From: Torulaspora globosa
Taxonomy: Eukaryota > Ascomycota > Saccharomycetes > Saccharomycetales > Saccharomycetaceae
Direction of reading: 5' to 3'
DNA length: 64,000 nt
Assembly: GCF_014133895.1 (NCBI RefSeq)
Contig: NC_050734.1
Location: 248,001-312,000, forward strand
A model generated the notes under the pieces. The model saw nothing but the letters and a program-made list of their open reading frames with translations. It had not been told where the DNA came from and did no database searches. Positions 1-11,400 of the stretch are shown piece by piece. The first letter of the stretch is position 1. Each line of letters starts with the position of its first letter. The position numbers and the translations under genes were made by a program.

Positions 1-1079
1 AGGTATTCTCGTCCTGGGCAATAACCAAATTACAGTTATCGCCAGAATTGGAGGACGATGAACTACTGTCGCTTATTAAGGAGAAATTTTTTGACTTACA
101 GACAAAAGCTGATGGTCATATGGCTAGAGTAGCCCATGCCGCCTTTCTTGAGGGTCGTTTCCGTTTAGCCAGAGATCTTGCTCTTCTGGAGCCGTCTACC
201 ACCCTGAAAATATCAGAACTGCTTGGACTCGAAGATGATAATTTGGCTCTGACAGTATCTATGGAAGCCAGAAGTCCCGAGCTTACTCTTTCACTTCTTC
301 TAAGTTTACGTGAAAGGTTAACAACAACACAGCTCATCAGACTATTGACGATCAACATGAGCAACGAACAACTATATCCATATTATAACAGAAAATATCA
401 TTCTTTGCTCTACGATTACTATCGACAAATGGACCAATATGTTGATCTGGCCCAATTGCTCATAGCTCAGGCCAAACAGCAGGGAAGTTTAAGAGCTTTT
501 CTGCCTCAAGTGAGGGAGCTCTATAGCAAGATTCCAAATAACCCTTTGACAAAAGAGAACACTGAGCTTCTTTTGAGGCAGGAAAAATTATACACTTATC
601 AGGATTCTTTGAGTTCGAAATATGGACAGAATTTCATTGATATGTCGCTTGACGAGACCCTATCCAAGCTCATCGATTTGAGGCAGGAAAGACAAGCGCA
701 AGACTTAGTCAAGAGGTTCAATGTGACGGACAAGAAATTTTACCATTTGAAGTGCAAACGTCTTATTGAAAATAAGTTATTTGAGGACCTGTATGAGTTC
801 GCTATAAGCAGAAAATCTCCGATAGGTTATCGACCGTTCTACAATTATCTCAAAAGGAAGGGTTACAATGCAGAGGCCGTGAACTACGTTGATATGATAT
901 CTGGAATATCATATAAACAAAAATGGGATCTATACCTAGAATGTAAGGGTTATTACGAGGCCATACGGCTTGCAGGCAAGGAGAAGGACGTGCTAGGCCT
1001 TAAAGAACTGTACAGAATTGTCCCTGCTAATGAACCCAGATTAAAAGCGGAGATAAATCAGATAATGAGCAAACTATGA
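1..1079 (+). CDS. VPS16: Vps16, C-terminal part (partial gene)
   Basis: This is the C-terminal portion of Vps16, a core subunit shared by the HOPS and CORVET tethering complexes that drive endosome-vacuole fusion. The reading frame is open from the first bases of the window (codons begin at position 3), so the gene is cut by the window edge; about 358 residues are visible, compared with roughly 800 for the whole yeast protein. The visible part is alpha-helical, with no N-terminal beta-propeller, as expected for the Vps16 C-terminal domain that binds Vps33. The frame contains an internal TTG at 48, but nothing supports it as a start. The gene converges on CHL4 with an 18-bp gap. Identification rests on sequence resemblance plus its place beside NOP4 and SSN3, the S. 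cerevisiae chromosome XVI order. Confidence 0.93.
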   Translation, partial: VFSSWAITKLQLSPELEDDELLSLIKEKFFDLQTKADGHMARVAHAAFLEGRFRLARDLALLEPSTTLKISELLGLEDDNLALTVSMEARSPELTLSLLLSLRERLTTTQLIRLLTINMSNEQLYPYYNRKYHSLLYDYYRQMDQYVDLAQLLIAQAKQQGSLRAFLPQVRELYSKIPNNPLTKENTELLLRQEKLYTYQDSLSSKYGQNFIDMSLDETLSKLIDLRQERQAQDLVKRFNVTDKKFYHLKCKRLIENKLFEDLYEFAISRKSPIGYRPFYNYLKRKGYNAEAVNYVDMISGISYKQKWDLYLECKGYYEAIRLAGKEKDVLGLKELYRIVPANEPRLKAEINQIMSKL

Positions 1080-1097
1080 GGCTAAAACGTTGCTTAT

Positions 1098-2450
1098 CTA
1101 CAAAAGACCGCCCTTTTGCGTGCAATTAATAAACTCCCCGTTAATTATCGTCCCAGAATCGGCTCCATTCTCGCCTGCCAACCAGCCAGGCACTTTTTCG
1201 ACCTGTATCAACTCTTTATCACAGAGCTCATGTAAACCGCCAAAAACGTCTTTTCCACGAAACTTGAATCTAACGGAAACTTGTCTAGAAGCTGGAGATA
1301 GGTCCTTTGTTAATGTGAACTCTACTTTTTCAACAGGTATCAGCGACGAATATTTGGAAATGTTTATTTCGCTCTCATCTGCAGATGCTGAAGGTTCCTT
1401 GTCTGGATTGTGGATGCGCTGAATGAATCTTTTTGTCTCATATGCTTTCCTTTTCATGACGCCCTCTCTCGACCCTTTGAAGCGAACCATGGCCTTCTCA
1501 TGTCGCAGTCTTTTGGCCTCTGGCAAGGAATCATCCGGCAGATCACCGCTACTCGATAGTACTCTTCTACCCCGCATTGACTCATGCCTTTCGATCTTAC
1601 CTAAAGGCGAGATTTCAAACGACACACCTGCATAGCAGGCCCAGGGTCCCAGCGCGCTTGAATGCCGTGACGCTCCCTGCAAAATCTGCAATGCCTCCAG
1701 AGATCTGACTGCAATCGTCTGATTTGGCCTTAGCATGACGGGCTCCCTCTCAGAGTAGATTTTTTGCACACTTTGCAGTATCAATTTCGCGTAAGAGTCC
1801 TCATCTGGAGAGTGTATTATGTTTGGAGAGTTCAAAGGAAATGCGATATAATAAGGACTCCTTGAGATCAGCTGATGCTCGATCGGCGCGTTCAACGACG
1901 AAGAGCCATCAAGAGACCGTGCAGGATCTGCTCGGAACTTGTTACTGTGATCGAATAACTGCACTCGGCAAATGAGCAATGGCATCTCTGGATGCTTAAA
2001 GCTGTGCACATTGCACAGATATAACGTCTGCAAGTCCTCCTTCAGTCTCTGGACAAAATTGTCGAAATCCAAATGCATTATCTGTTTCTCATTTTTCGCA
2101 TTCCATGCGGTAGAGGAGGCCCAGTAGTGCAGACTCGGCCGATGCACCAATAGATAGCAATCTATCTGTGCTAGCTGGTACAGATACATGCCTCGCGGCC
2201 AATAGTCCAGAATAATCCGCGTTGCCAGTATGCGTCTCTTAACCCTGCGCTTCTGTAACGTCTCTACGGATGCCTGAATGCGCGCAAACCCGCTTCGCGA
2301 CTCAACACCATATTTCGAGGCCCAATGGATAACCAAATGCCCAAGAGCGGTCAGTGGCAGTCTTAGTAGCTTCCGCAACACGAATTTTCTATCGTTGTAG
2401 GGGATCAAGCGGTCTTCCAGCTCCATTTTTGCACTTACTGCTTCCTCCAT
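1098..2450 (-). CDS. CHL4: Chl4, kinetochore CCAN subunit (CENP-N family)
   Basis: Chl4 is the yeast CENP-N homologue. It acts with Iml3 in the Ctf19/CCAN inner kinetochore complex and supports chromosome segregation and pericentromeric cohesion. The protein is 450 residues (S. cerevisiae 458). Conserved blocks visible here include YWPRGMYLYQLAQIDCYL near the N-terminus, RSPYYIAFPLNSP in the middle and KVPGWLAGENG near the C-terminus, and both proteins end in KGGLL. The frame extends upstream to a GTG at 2492, but the first ATG is at 2450 and gives an N-terminus that matches the family; a second ATG lies eight codons further in. In S. cerevisiae this gene (YDR254W) is on the other duplicated chromosome from VPS16 and NOP4, so its position here is evidence for pre-duplication order. 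It shares a divergent promoter region with NOP4. Confidence 0.95.
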   Translation of the reverse strand: MEEAVSAKMELEDRLIPYNDRKFVLRKLLRLPLTALGHLVIHWASKYGVESRSGFARIQASVETLQKRRVKRRILATRIILDYWPRGMYLYQLAQIDCYLLVHRPSLHYWASSTAWNAKNEKQIMHLDFDNFVQRLKEDLQTLYLCNVHSFKHPEMPLLICRVQLFDHSNKFRADPARSLDGSSSLNAPIEHQLISRSPYYIAFPLNSPNIIHSPDEDSYAKLILQSVQKIYSEREPVMLRPNQTIAVRSLEALQILQGASRHSSALGPWACYAGVSFEISPLGKIERHESMRGRRVLSSSGDLPDDSLPEAKRLRHEKAMVRFKGSREGVMKRKAYETKRFIQRIHNPDKEPSASADESEINISKYSSLIPVEKVEFTLTKDLSPASRQVSVRFKFRGKDVFGGLHELCDKELIQVEKVPGWLAGENGADSGTIINGEFINCTQKGGLL

Positions 2451-2636
2451 CGGGCAATTCGGCCGCAACTGAAACACGATTTCTCCGATCACAGCTTCTG
2501 AGTGTTATCCATGCGTACCGGGAGAACTGAGCTGACACAAAGCCAGCTATAAGAGTAAGACCTCCTGGTCAAGTTCCGATGAGTTGTTGATATTTCATCA
2601 GTTGAGATCTTCACCAAAGTCATGTGACACAGAGCT

Positions 2637-2679
2637 TGAAAAATTTTAGTTATAAGCCCAGCTCATCGCATCTCATCGC
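2637..2679 (+). promoter_or_regulatory. RRPE and two PAC elements upstream of NOP4
   Basis: The sequence TGAAAAATTTT at 2637-2647 matches the ribosomal RNA processing element (RRPE). Two copies of CTCATCGC, at 2662-2669 and 2672-2679, are the reverse complement of the PAC core GCGATGAG. In yeasts this pair (bound by Stb3 and by Dot6/Tod6) marks ribosome-biogenesis genes, which fits NOP4 starting 77 bp downstream. A TATATAA stretch lies at about 2704. Motifs are seen directly; function is by family knowledge. Confidence 0.8.
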
Positions 2680-2755
2680 ATTTAATGAAGGATTGAAGAG
2701 GTCTATATAAGGCCTAGTAGTGGTTTTTGCACTCGTTGAGGTTCGTTAAGAGGCA

Positions 2756-4825
2756 ATGGCAAGTGTGGAGAGGCATGTTGTTCACGGGAAGACCGGTGGC
2801 GAAGAGACTCGACAAGACAATGGACTAGATATGAAGACTTTGTTTGTTAGATCAATCCCAGCTGATGTGAGTGACGAGGAATTGAGCGAGTTTTTCTCGA
2901 ATTTTGCGCCAATCAAGCATGCGGTTGTTGTGAAGGACGCTCAGAAGAAATCTAGAGGATTTGGGTTCGTTAGTTTTGCTGTGGAAGAAGACACTTTGGA
3001 GGCCCTTAAGCAGGCAAGAAAGACTAAGCTGAGGAACAATTTGCTTCGAATTGACATCGCAAAGCGGAGAGACCGTAGTAAGAAGAGGGATGAGGTGGCA
3101 CCAGCGGGAGCTGTGGAGGAAACGAAGTCGAAAAATGACCTGGCTGACGAAGAATCCTTACTGCGGGGAAAGCCAAAGATAATCATAAGAAACATGCCAT
3201 GGAGCTGCCGTGACGCTGACAAGCTGAAGAAGATCTTTGGGAAGTTTGGAACTGTCGTGGAAGCCAAGATTCCCAAGAAGAGCGACGGAAGACTCTGCGG
3301 GTTCGCATTCGTAACGATGAAGAAGCTTGCAAACTGTAGAGCTGCCATCGAAGGCAGCAGGGATTTGAAAATAGATGGCAGGTCTGTGGCGGTTGACTTT
3401 GCGGTGCAGAAGAGTAAATGGGAGGAGTACAACAAGACGAAGGAAGATCAAGCGGAAGCTGGTCATGCCCATTCTCAATCAGAGGAGGAGGACCAGGTTG
3501 AAAATGATGAAGAAGAGGGCCAAGAGAGCGGTGACGACTCTGAAATCGAGAGCGAGCATTCCGATGAGGAGTTGGAAGGAGACCAAGGGGAGCAAGAGAG
3601 ACTTGTTGCATCGAACAAAAATAGAAGAGAAAATTTCTCTGTTTTTGTTAGAAATGTTCCTTACGATGCTACGGAGGAGTCCTTGGCTGAACACTTCTCT
3701 AAGTTTGGGCCCGTGAAATACGCGCTTCCAGTGATTGATAAGCAAACTGGACTAGCTAAAGGTACCGCGTTCGTTGCCTTCAAGAGCGAAAATGCTTACA
3801 ATGACTGTCTGAGGAACGCGCCCGCTGCCGGAGCTACCTCTCTTTTGATAGGTGACGATGTTCAACCGCAGTACGTTTACGAAGGCCGTGTCTTGTCCAT
3901 ATCACCTACTTTGAAAAGGGAAGACGCAAGCCAAATGGCTGAGAAAAATGCTGCGAAGAGGAAGGAAATACTTGGCAAGGCCCCTGGTGAGCGTGACAAA
4001 CGTAACTTGTACCTACTAAACGAAGGTAAGGTTATCGAGGGCTCCAAATTGGCTAGTCTGCTGAGTCCGAAAGATATGGAGATTAGAGAGGCGTCTTACA
4101 AGCTACGTGTTGATCAGTTGAAGAAAAATCCCTCTCTGCATTTGTCCCTGACAAGGTTGGCGATAAGAAATCTGCCCAGAGCGATGACTGACAAGTCGTT
4201 GAAAGCGCTGGCTAGAAAAGCTATTGTCGAGTTTTCAACTCAGGTTAAAAACGGTGAAAGACATCCATTGAGTAAAGAAGAACTTATCAGGTCAACGAAG
4301 GAGAAATACAAGTTCATGTCGCCGGAAGAAATTGAACGCGAAAAGAAGAAAGATAAGAAGCATGGTGTGGTCAAACAGGCGAAAGTTATCATGGAAGTCA
4401 AGGGCGCCAATGTTGGTAGAAGTAGAGGATATGGTTTTGTGGAATATAAGGATCATAAACACGCTTTGATGGGACTAAGATGGTTGAATGTTCATCAAGT
4501 TACCATGGAAGAAGTTCAGAACGGCGATACTGAAGAAGCTAAAACTGCAGTTGATTCCGATTCCTTCAAAAGTAGACGTTTATGTGTAGAGTTTGCAATC
4601 GAAAATGCAAACGTGGTGAAAAGAAGAAGAGAGAATGTCAAACAAGCCAGGGAGAGCGCTAAGAGAAGGCATGAGGAAGCTGAAGATAAGGGAAATAACT
4701 TTAAGAAGGCAAAAATCGATTCCGCCGCAAGCAAAACGAGCGATAAGGCTACTAAAAGCGGCCTCAGTGATGACGCTAAAAGGCTGATAGGGTTGAAGCG
4801 TAAAAGAAAGAGCTTGAAAAAGTGA
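2756..4825 (+). CDS. NOP4: Nop4, four-RRM nucleolar 60S assembly factor
   Basis: Nop4 is an essential nucleolar RNA-binding protein needed for 27S pre-rRNA processing and 60S subunit assembly. The 689-residue product (S. cerevisiae 685) has four RNA recognition motifs: RRM1 at about 27-103 with RNP1 RGFGFVSF at 67-74, RRM2 at about 139-217 with CGFAFVTM at 181-188, RRM3 at about 293-390 with GTAFVAF, and a long RRM4 at about 464-630 with RGYGFVEY near 557. A strongly acidic linker lies at about 240-283 and the C-terminus is lysine/arginine rich, typical of nucleolar proteins. The ATG at 2756 is the first in frame. The promoter has RRPE and PAC elements. It converges on SSN3 with a 143-bp gap. 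Confidence 0.97.
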   Translation: MASVERHVVHGKTGGEETRQDNGLDMKTLFVRSIPADVSDEELSEFFSNFAPIKHAVVVKDAQKKSRGFGFVSFAVEEDTLEALKQARKTKLRNNLLRIDIAKRRDRSKKRDEVAPAGAVEETKSKNDLADEESLLRGKPKIIIRNMPWSCRDADKLKKIFGKFGTVVEAKIPKKSDGRLCGFAFVTMKKLANCRAAIEGSRDLKIDGRSVAVDFAVQKSKWEEYNKTKEDQAEAGHAHSQSEEEDQVENDEEEGQESGDDSEIESEHSDEELEGDQGEQERLVASNKNRRENFSVFVRNVPYDATEESLAEHFSKFGPVKYALPVIDKQTGLAKGTAFVAFKSENAYNDCLRNAPAAGATSLLIGDDVQPQYVYEGRVLSISPTLKREDASQMAEKNAAKRKEILGKAPGERDKRNLYLLNEGKVIEGSKLASLLSPKDMEIREASYKLRVDQLKKNPSLHLSLTRLAIRNLPRAMTDKSLKALARKAIVEFSTQVKNGERHPLSKEELIRSTKEKYKFMSPEEIEREKKKDKKHGVVKQAKVIMEVKGANVGRSRGYGFVEYKDHKHALMGLRWLNVHQVTMEEVQNGDTEEAKTAVDSDSFKSRRLCVEFAIENANVVKRRRENVKQARESAKRRHEEAEDKGNNFKKAKIDSAASKTSDKATKSGLSDDAKRLIGLKRKRKSLKK

Positions 4826-4968
4826 AATAGTGATTTCATAGATGCTGTATATTATTACTTTAATTTTCAGAAAGAGAGCAAGACTCGTTATTCACCGACA
4901 GGTGTATATGATTAAAGTAAGTATAGCTTATAGCTTTCGGTGCCATTTCGTGTTTCCCACTTCGGCCT

Positions 4969-6735
4969 TCACCTCCTTTTCTTTCTGATATGCTCGGAGG
5001 TTCGACCGGCGGACTGTGAAGCCGCATTATTCCCGGAAACTGCAGCTGCCGCGGCAGCAGCAGCTGCCAAAATTCTGCGATTAACTCCCAAACCTCCAAG
5101 TGCATTTGATGAGGAACTAGGCACTGCTGTTGTTGCCTGCTGCTGGTTCACGTTTTTGCCTCTGGTATTTCCCAAATTCATAATATCGTTATCATTCGTA
5201 TGTATCCGTCTGGCAGGATACTTGTAGTTTAGACCCTCGAAGACGTTTTCATATACTGCATTTCCAGCGCCTGTAAAGTAGTCATGGTCCAAAGCATTAC
5301 TGGCGTCAATTCTGGTCATAGGATCGTATTTAAGTAGCTGATAAAGCAGATCAAGTGCACTTTTATCTCTTCCGCCAGCAGCATGATACCAAGTTGCCAA
5401 ATTGTCTTTATATTTGGAAAATTTGCACAATTGGTCGAATTCCGGATATTTCTGGACATGCGGCCATGTCTTTGAAGTGGGTGTTCCTAGAACCTCGAGG
5501 ATTCTTTGCAGCTGGTTCGCCTGAAACGGTACGCTTTTCTTGGAGTCCATCTTGGCCTCCTCACCTTTGAAAATCGGTCGCAGCCCTATCAATTCAGCGA
5601 AAATACAGCCAACGGCCCAGAGGTCGATCGCAGGGGTGTAATGTCTAGCGCCGAGCAGCAGTTCTGGTGCCCTATACCATATTGTGACCACGACCTTATC
5701 TCCCGTGTACAGGGTCTGTAACATATTTGAAAACTTCCTCGCTAGACCAAGGTCTCCAACCTTCACGCACCCGTCAAGTGTTACCATGATGTTAGCGGGT
5801 TTGAGATCCCTATGAAGAATCCAGTTCTGATGAAGGTACGAAACTCCATCAAGGATTTGCCACATGATCGAGCAAATCATTTTCGGTGGTATCATGCGCT
5901 TTTCAGGATGCGAATGGTAATGGATAATCTGTAAAAGGTCATGTTCGGCGAACTCGTAAACCATATATATGCTTTTCCTCTCCAAAAAGATCTCTACCAG
6001 CTTGGTCAAATGCTTGTTGTTAAGTTCTCTGCAGAGCGCCATTTCTCGACACGCACTCTGGGATATGCCTGTATAATGCAATTGTTCGACACCTTCTCTC
6101 TCGGTTTTGAACTTCTTAATAGCATAAAAAGTCGAAGCAACCTTACCTCTGCTGAGACCAGGATGCTCCCCTGCGCTTGTGCTAGGAACTGACGCATTGG
6201 AAGATGAAGCAGGAATCTGTAACCCGTTCTGTGTAGCAGAAGTTTTCTCTACCGCTCGAAGACCTGTGTCAATCGGATCTGCAATTATGTCACTTGAAAT
6301 CTGGTTTTCAGCTTCGTTAGCATGAGAGCCTGTTTGCACTCCTGTTGGCTCAACGTTCAAAACCTCATCACTACCATCGCACTCCACAGTGCCAGGCCGC
6401 TTCTTAGCTTTGTAGACCTTACCATAGGTACCAGCAGCTATGTAGCCAATGATTTCGTACTTTTCAAGGACAGAAAACCTCGAACTATCCTTCCTAGCCT
6501 TATAAGGACCTATTGAGAACACATCATTGTTGGCCATTAACATTGGCTGTTTCCCATGCGGCATTCTAGAAGTGTTTTTCATACCATAAGCCTGGCTCTG
6601 AGTGAATTGCTGGGGCTGATTCTGCCAGAGGCTCTTTCCGCTGACCGGGGGCTGATTTTGTTGTCCATTAACCGGTTGACTTCTTTGTTGCATTTCTTGG
6701 TATAACGAAGAAACCTTTTCACCGCCATTATTCAT
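4969..6735 (-). CDS. SSN3: Ssn3/Srb10 (Cdk8), Mediator kinase
   Basis: This is the cyclin-dependent kinase of the Mediator CDK8 module. With cyclin C (Ssn8) it phosphorylates the RNA polymerase II CTD and transcription factors, mostly repressing transcription. The protein is 588 residues. The glycine loop AAGTYGKVY is near 100-108, the catalytic lysine of YAIKKF is near 207, the cyclin-binding helix reads SQSACRE (225-231; the Cdk8 counterpart of PSTAIRE), HRDLKPAN begins at 308 and DLG at 328. DLG rather than DFG is characteristic of fungal Cdk8. A poorly conserved serine-rich insert of about 85 residues separates the glycine loop from the catalytic lysine, also typical of fungal Cdk8. The N-terminus is glutamine rich, and a run of nine or more alanines sits near the C-terminus. 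ATG at 6735. Confidence 0.97.
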   Translation of the reverse strand: MNNGGEKVSSLYQEMQQRSQPVNGQQNQPPVSGKSLWQNQPQQFTQSQAYGMKNTSRMPHGKQPMLMANNDVFSIGPYKARKDSSRFSVLEKYEIIGYIAAGTYGKVYKAKKRPGTVECDGSDEVLNVEPTGVQTGSHANEAENQISSDIIADPIDTGLRAVEKTSATQNGLQIPASSSNASVPSTSAGEHPGLSRGKVASTFYAIKKFKTEREGVEQLHYTGISQSACREMALCRELNNKHLTKLVEIFLERKSIYMVYEFAEHDLLQIIHYHSHPEKRMIPPKMICSIMWQILDGVSYLHQNWILHRDLKPANIMVTLDGCVKVGDLGLARKFSNMLQTLYTGDKVVVTIWYRAPELLLGARHYTPAIDLWAVGCIFAELIGLRPIFKGEEAKMDSKKSVPFQANQLQRILEVLGTPTSKTWPHVQKYPEFDQLCKFSKYKDNLATWYHAAGGRDKSALDLLYQLLKYDPMTRIDASNALDHDYFTGAGNAVYENVFEGLNYKYPARRIHTNDNDIMNLGNTRGKNVNQQQATTAVPSSSSNALGGLGVNRRILAAAAAAAAAVSGNNAASQSAGRTSEHIRKKRR

Positions 6736-7337
6736 TGGCTCCAGCAGCCACTCCCAACCAAATTAGTTTTATCGCACTCTCTTATGGTGCCTTTGAGTAG
6801 TTTAAGTAAGATCCTGACTTGTTCATACAGGACCGGATTAGCAGATAGAAAACGAACAAGCTAATCAATGAGGGCAACTCTATAAAAGGGAGCTTAAATC
6901 ATGCTAAATAATCCCCAACGTCGCAATAAGCTTTGAGATATCACTAAGATAAGTATTCGAAGTAAGCAGAATGTATAGTAGATAATTTCAGCCCAGCTGG
7001 CACATAGTACCATGAAATTGATCTGTGGCGAGCAAACTAAGAATTGCTTTCGATGGTGAAAACCAGGTTTTCTGCCACTGCCGCATGGTTTTAGATGTAA
7101 GCCAGCTTCCGAGCTCTGTGGTTCATCCTGGCAGTATTCCTTTCTCTGAGGAGCCACGTCTTGACCGTTTCTGGAGGTGCCAGACGGCTCGTGTCTTGCA
7201 TCTACACTCTAGATTGATAGATGGTCTTGTTGAGTTGCCAAATGGAAAATGCTGAGCTCTTGTCACTTTTCATCTTGTGTTATGGAAATGTCTAGAGGAG
7301 AATCATATCAACGTTTTTCGCTTTTAGATCTATCAAT
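6736..7337. other. Intergenic region between SSN3 and MRX11
   Basis: This 602-bp stretch is the SSN3 promoter plus the 3' flank of MRX11. On the + strand a strong TATAAAAGGG lies at about 6881-6890, pointing away from SSN3. Downstream is an open frame ending at 7255, whose first ATG is at 7085 (56 codons); its product contains a few cysteines but resembles nothing I recognise. Small-gene status cannot be shown from this sequence, and a non-coding transcript is equally possible. Confidence 0.4.
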
Positions 7338-7994
7338 TTATTTATTCAGCGGCTCTCTGGTGCTACCGGATCCGACTTTAATCCTGCTCTTACTTCTTAA
7401 CATGTTAATTGGCGACAGGAGCCATCTGCCAAAGTAGGGAGCTGCCCATAGACTGATAAGCACTCTCACTGGATACAGCATTTTGACCAAAGCGTATGAA
7501 ATAGCTCCGGCCAATATTAGCCTATTTCTATCAAGCCCTTCGCTATACTTGTCGCCCACTAGCTTTTCCATTGCCTCGCCGCAGCGGTCAAGTAAATCAG
7601 TGAAGTACAAAGGCAGCTCATACTGATCGGGTAAATCCAACTGGTACAACACCCACCATAGGCCAAATAGCGGGACAATTGCCGTCAGTTCATGCAGAAC
7701 AAGAAAGGATGTAACGGTGGAAGTTACACCTGCCTCAGAAAGTCTATCGAAATAACCTGCAAATTTTGGGTTCTTATTGAGCCTCGATAGGATCTTTGAT
7801 TTGCCAATGATCCTATGCAGTCTATCCTCCACCTTTTTCTTGTCTTTCAAAGTTGATCGTTGTGCTTTCTCAGCCCTCGCTGAATAGCCTCTAACCAGAG
7901 GATAGACGGAGAACCGAAAGGCACTCCCGCCCAGTCTATAGGATACTATTCTCGACGGAATAAGAACATTTATGGGTTTGAGGGTCAGCAGCAT
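7338..7994 (-). CDS. MRX11: Mrx11-like mitochondrial protein (YPL041C homologue)
   Basis: This 218-residue protein corresponds by position and orientation to YPL041C/MRX11, a mitochondrial protein reported to associate with mitochondrial expression complexes but of unknown biochemical function. The N-terminus is rich in Arg, Ser and Leu with few acids, consistent with a mitochondrial targeting sequence. The middle holds a hydrophobic stretch (around LHELTAIVPLFGLWWVLYQL) resembling the transmembrane region of FAM210/DUF1279-type proteins, and a second hydrophobic segment lies near residues 170-190. The frame opens at a TTG (8012); the first ATG is at 7994 and is used here. Another same-strand frame overlaps this start (see findings). 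Identification is mainly by synteny between SSN3 and ISM1. Confidence 0.8.
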   Translation of the reverse strand: MLLTLKPINVLIPSRIVSYRLGGSAFRFSVYPLVRGYSARAEKAQRSTLKDKKKVEDRLHRIIGKSKILSRLNKNPKFAGYFDRLSEAGVTSTVTSFLVLHELTAIVPLFGLWWVLYQLDLPDQYELPLYFTDLLDRCGEAMEKLVGDKYSEGLDRNRLILAGAISYALVKMLYPVRVLISLWAAPYFGRWLLSPINMLRSKSRIKVGSGSTREPLNK

Positions 7995-8434
7995 TGATAG
8001 GTCTGAATACAATTAGCTTGGCTTGACTGATTGCGTGCTGCGGCTCCGTTTTGATCATGGTAAAAAAAAATTCGCTGTGCTCATCGTATGTTTTTGAAAA
8101 CCACTTAAAATCATAAAGAAGTCCTCGATAATGTTGGCGTCCCGAGCCTTCGTTTAAGATCAACACTTTTAGTGTAGGAGCAATGCCATTGACATCTATT
8201 TCCATTCTAAAGTTAGTTGAATTCAAGCTTCTCTAGCCGTAAACCGTTCATTTCTCGCATATACACAACTAGCACTGCCCAGTGCGTTGGCCGGGACTTT
8301 GCTTTGCTAGCTGGAAGGTCGCTGTTAGCTTATCCTGAGTATTACCCGTCAATGAGCCCAGCAGTACAGCGTTATTCAGGCAAATTTTTGATATATACAA
8401 GTTTTTAGGATGGCGCGCCTCGCTGCACTTTGTG
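7995..8434. other. Intergenic region between MRX11 and ISM1
   Basis: This is the MRX11 promoter and the ISM1 3' flank, 440 bp. It contains a T9 run at about 8060 and an 89-codon minus-strand frame (ATG at 8205, stop at 7936) that runs over the MRX11 start codon in another frame. I see no tRNA, retroelement or recognisable gene. Confidence 0.4.
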
Positions 8435-11400
8435 CTAATTTACATTATGGACTACCTTCTCACAGCGATCACATAAGTTCTCTTCGTTGGAGGTATTATG
8501 TTTCCAGCATCTAGGACACTTCATTAGTGCACTGGGTTTCACGTCGATTTTCACTCTAACCCCATTTGATAGCATGAGCGCACCTTCATCCATGATATCC
8601 CCGGCAGAGCTTGAGATAATGTTAGTTTGGCCGGCTTGTAATATGTCGTTTATTTCGTCAGCGTCGAATGGAAGGTCTTGCGCATCTGTAACGATCGTAA
8701 CATCAGTTTGGCTCGATTTTGTCACATTGCTATTGAGCTGCTTGAATTGTCTTTGATATTCACGAAGAACTGCGAGCTCGTTGTCTTCAAAGGTCTTTAT
8801 CATTTCGTATGAAAAGGGGAACTGAGGCCATGCTCTGTTGATCGGGCTATCCTCGTTGGACTCAAGCTCTTTAACGCCTGAAGGTAAGCAGTTCCATACC
8901 TCTTGCATCAGCACAGGCAAAATTGGGGCCATTATCGCACGATATGTATCAAGAATATGGAACAAAGTGGTCAAAATCTGCTGCCTTTTCTTTGAATCTT
9001 TAGCATCGCAGTATAAGGTATCCTTCGACATGTCAAAATAAAATGCGGATAGTTGATTCGTCATATGGTGCTGAACGGTAGTCAAAACTTTTGAAAAATT
9101 GAAGCTTTCATAATATTGCTCTGTAGTATTCATAAGTTCCTGTAATTTGGATACCGTGTATTGATCAACAGGTCGTAGATCTCCGAACGACAACTTGGTG
9201 TAGCCAACATTTAAGTTCCCAAGAAGGAATCGCAGAGTTAATCTCAGCTTTTTCAGAGCGTCAGCCACACGTACCATGACTGTTGGACCGGCAACAATAT
9301 CAGTCGTGTAATCGGCCTGCGCCACGAGATACCTAATCCCATCGACACCTAGAGCTGGCAAACCAGTCTTTTGGTCACCTTCAATAACGTGTCGGGGAGA
9401 GATAGTGTTGCCAATGGACTTTGACATCTTGATACCTTTTTCGTCCAATGTAAAACCATGTGTAATGAGATTCTTGTATGGAGTGGTCGCAGTTCCTGAG
9501 CTTGCAACTCTGGTCAACAGTGAGCTCTGGAACCAGCCCCTGTGTTGATCGGAGCCCTCCAAATAGACATCTGCCAACTTCTCAGGTATCTTATCAAGTT
9601 TTAAGCAGTCCAAATAGAATCGCTCAAGGACACTCCAGGAGGTACCACTATCAAACCAAACATCCATCGTGTCCCTTCCCCTTGCATAACCATTTGCGTC
9701 TTCCGCAAAGCTCGGCGGCAACCACTCTCTCATATCAGATTCCCTTTCCGCAAACCATGAATTCATTCCTTTCTTCTTTATTACACCTATAATATGAGAC
9801 ACAGTCTCTTCAGTCATTAAGATTTGATCTGGTTCGTCCACTTTGTATAGTGCTGGTATCGGAACGCCCCAGGAACGCTGTCTCGAAATACACCATTCAT
9901 TCCTGGCTCTAATGAAAGCACCTAACCGCGCCTGTCCTCGGTGAGGATGGAATTCCACGTCTTCCAAGCTATCCAAAGCAAGTTTCTTGACATCATGGAG
10001 ATCCGCAAACCATTGAGGTGTAGCTCTTATGATAACAGGTCTTTTTGATCTCCAATCGTAGGGATAAGAGTGAACATACTCATGTGCGGCATGTAGCATA
10101 TTGTGACGCTTCAAGCATTCCAAAATTGCTGATGTGGTTGCAAGGTCAAGAACCTTTCTTGGAAGCCCTGTTTCGGGCTCTGTCAGCGTCTTATGCACAT
10201 AAACTGGCAGTTCATCCAGCTTGTAGCGACCTCTGTGATCCACGGGGGAGAAGGTTTTCAAATTGTGCTGCTGACCAGTCATATAATCATCAGAGCCATG
10301 ACCTGGTGCAGTGTGAACCAAACCTGTACCTATAGATTTAGTTACATGTTCCCCATGTAGTAATGGACGTGGAACTCCGTCCCGCATTGAAGGATGAGTA
10401 TAATGTAAGCCTGCTAATAGCTCCCCGGAAAATGTTTCCAGAATTTCATATGGTTCGGTCACATTTATTTTTTGCAGCAATTCCTCTTCGACTATCAAGA
10501 AGCCACCTTCAAGCTTTACTAAACAGTATGTGAATTTCTCATTGAAGCAGATGGCTTGATTAGAAAACAAGGTCCAAGGTGTACTTGTCCAAATCAGACA
10601 ATTTATAGTGTCGTTTCTCTCTTTATCAGCCAAATACTCTACCATGACATTCTTCGATAGTCTCTCTAGCAGCTGCAGATTGGAGGCAGATGTGAGGGGA
10701 AATTTTACGAAAGCCGCTGTTGATTTATGATTATCATTATATTCAAGCTCACCTTCAGCTAAAGCTGTTCTCGTCTCAATACCCCAAAACACTGGTCTAT
10801 TTTGCCTTTTAATAAGACCTCTTTTAAGCATCTCTAAAAATACCTCCAATTGATTGATCTCATACCCTGGATCCATCGTTTTGTAACAGTCATTCCAATC
10901 CGCCAGAATCGCGAACTGCTTGAACTGGTTTTTCTGTGTCTGAATCGCTTTTGCAGCATGAGTAGCCGCCATGGAGCGGATCTTAAGCGGTGCTATGGCG
11001 TGCGAACTGTCGGAGCTGAAGTCTTTTAAAGCTTTCATTTCTATAGGTAAGCCGTGACAATCCCAACCCGGTTTGTAAAACACATACTTGCCTCTAATAA
11101 GTTGATACCTATTGATGATATCCTTGAGTATCTTGTTGAGAGCATGTCCCAAATGAAGATCTCCATTAGCATACGGAGGACCGTCATGCAGCACAAATAA
11201 TTTCTCTTTAATGAACTTGACTTTAGCTGCGTCATCATCCATACTCTCGATCTTGAACAAGAATTCATTCAATTGAGAGACATAGGCATCTTGTGAACAT
11301 TGTGGAATCAATTGATTCAAAGTTTTGAGCAAGTTCGATCTGTTTGGAAATTTCGTACGCGGAAGAATAAGCGTCTTCTGAAAGCTGTGCTTATCGGAAT

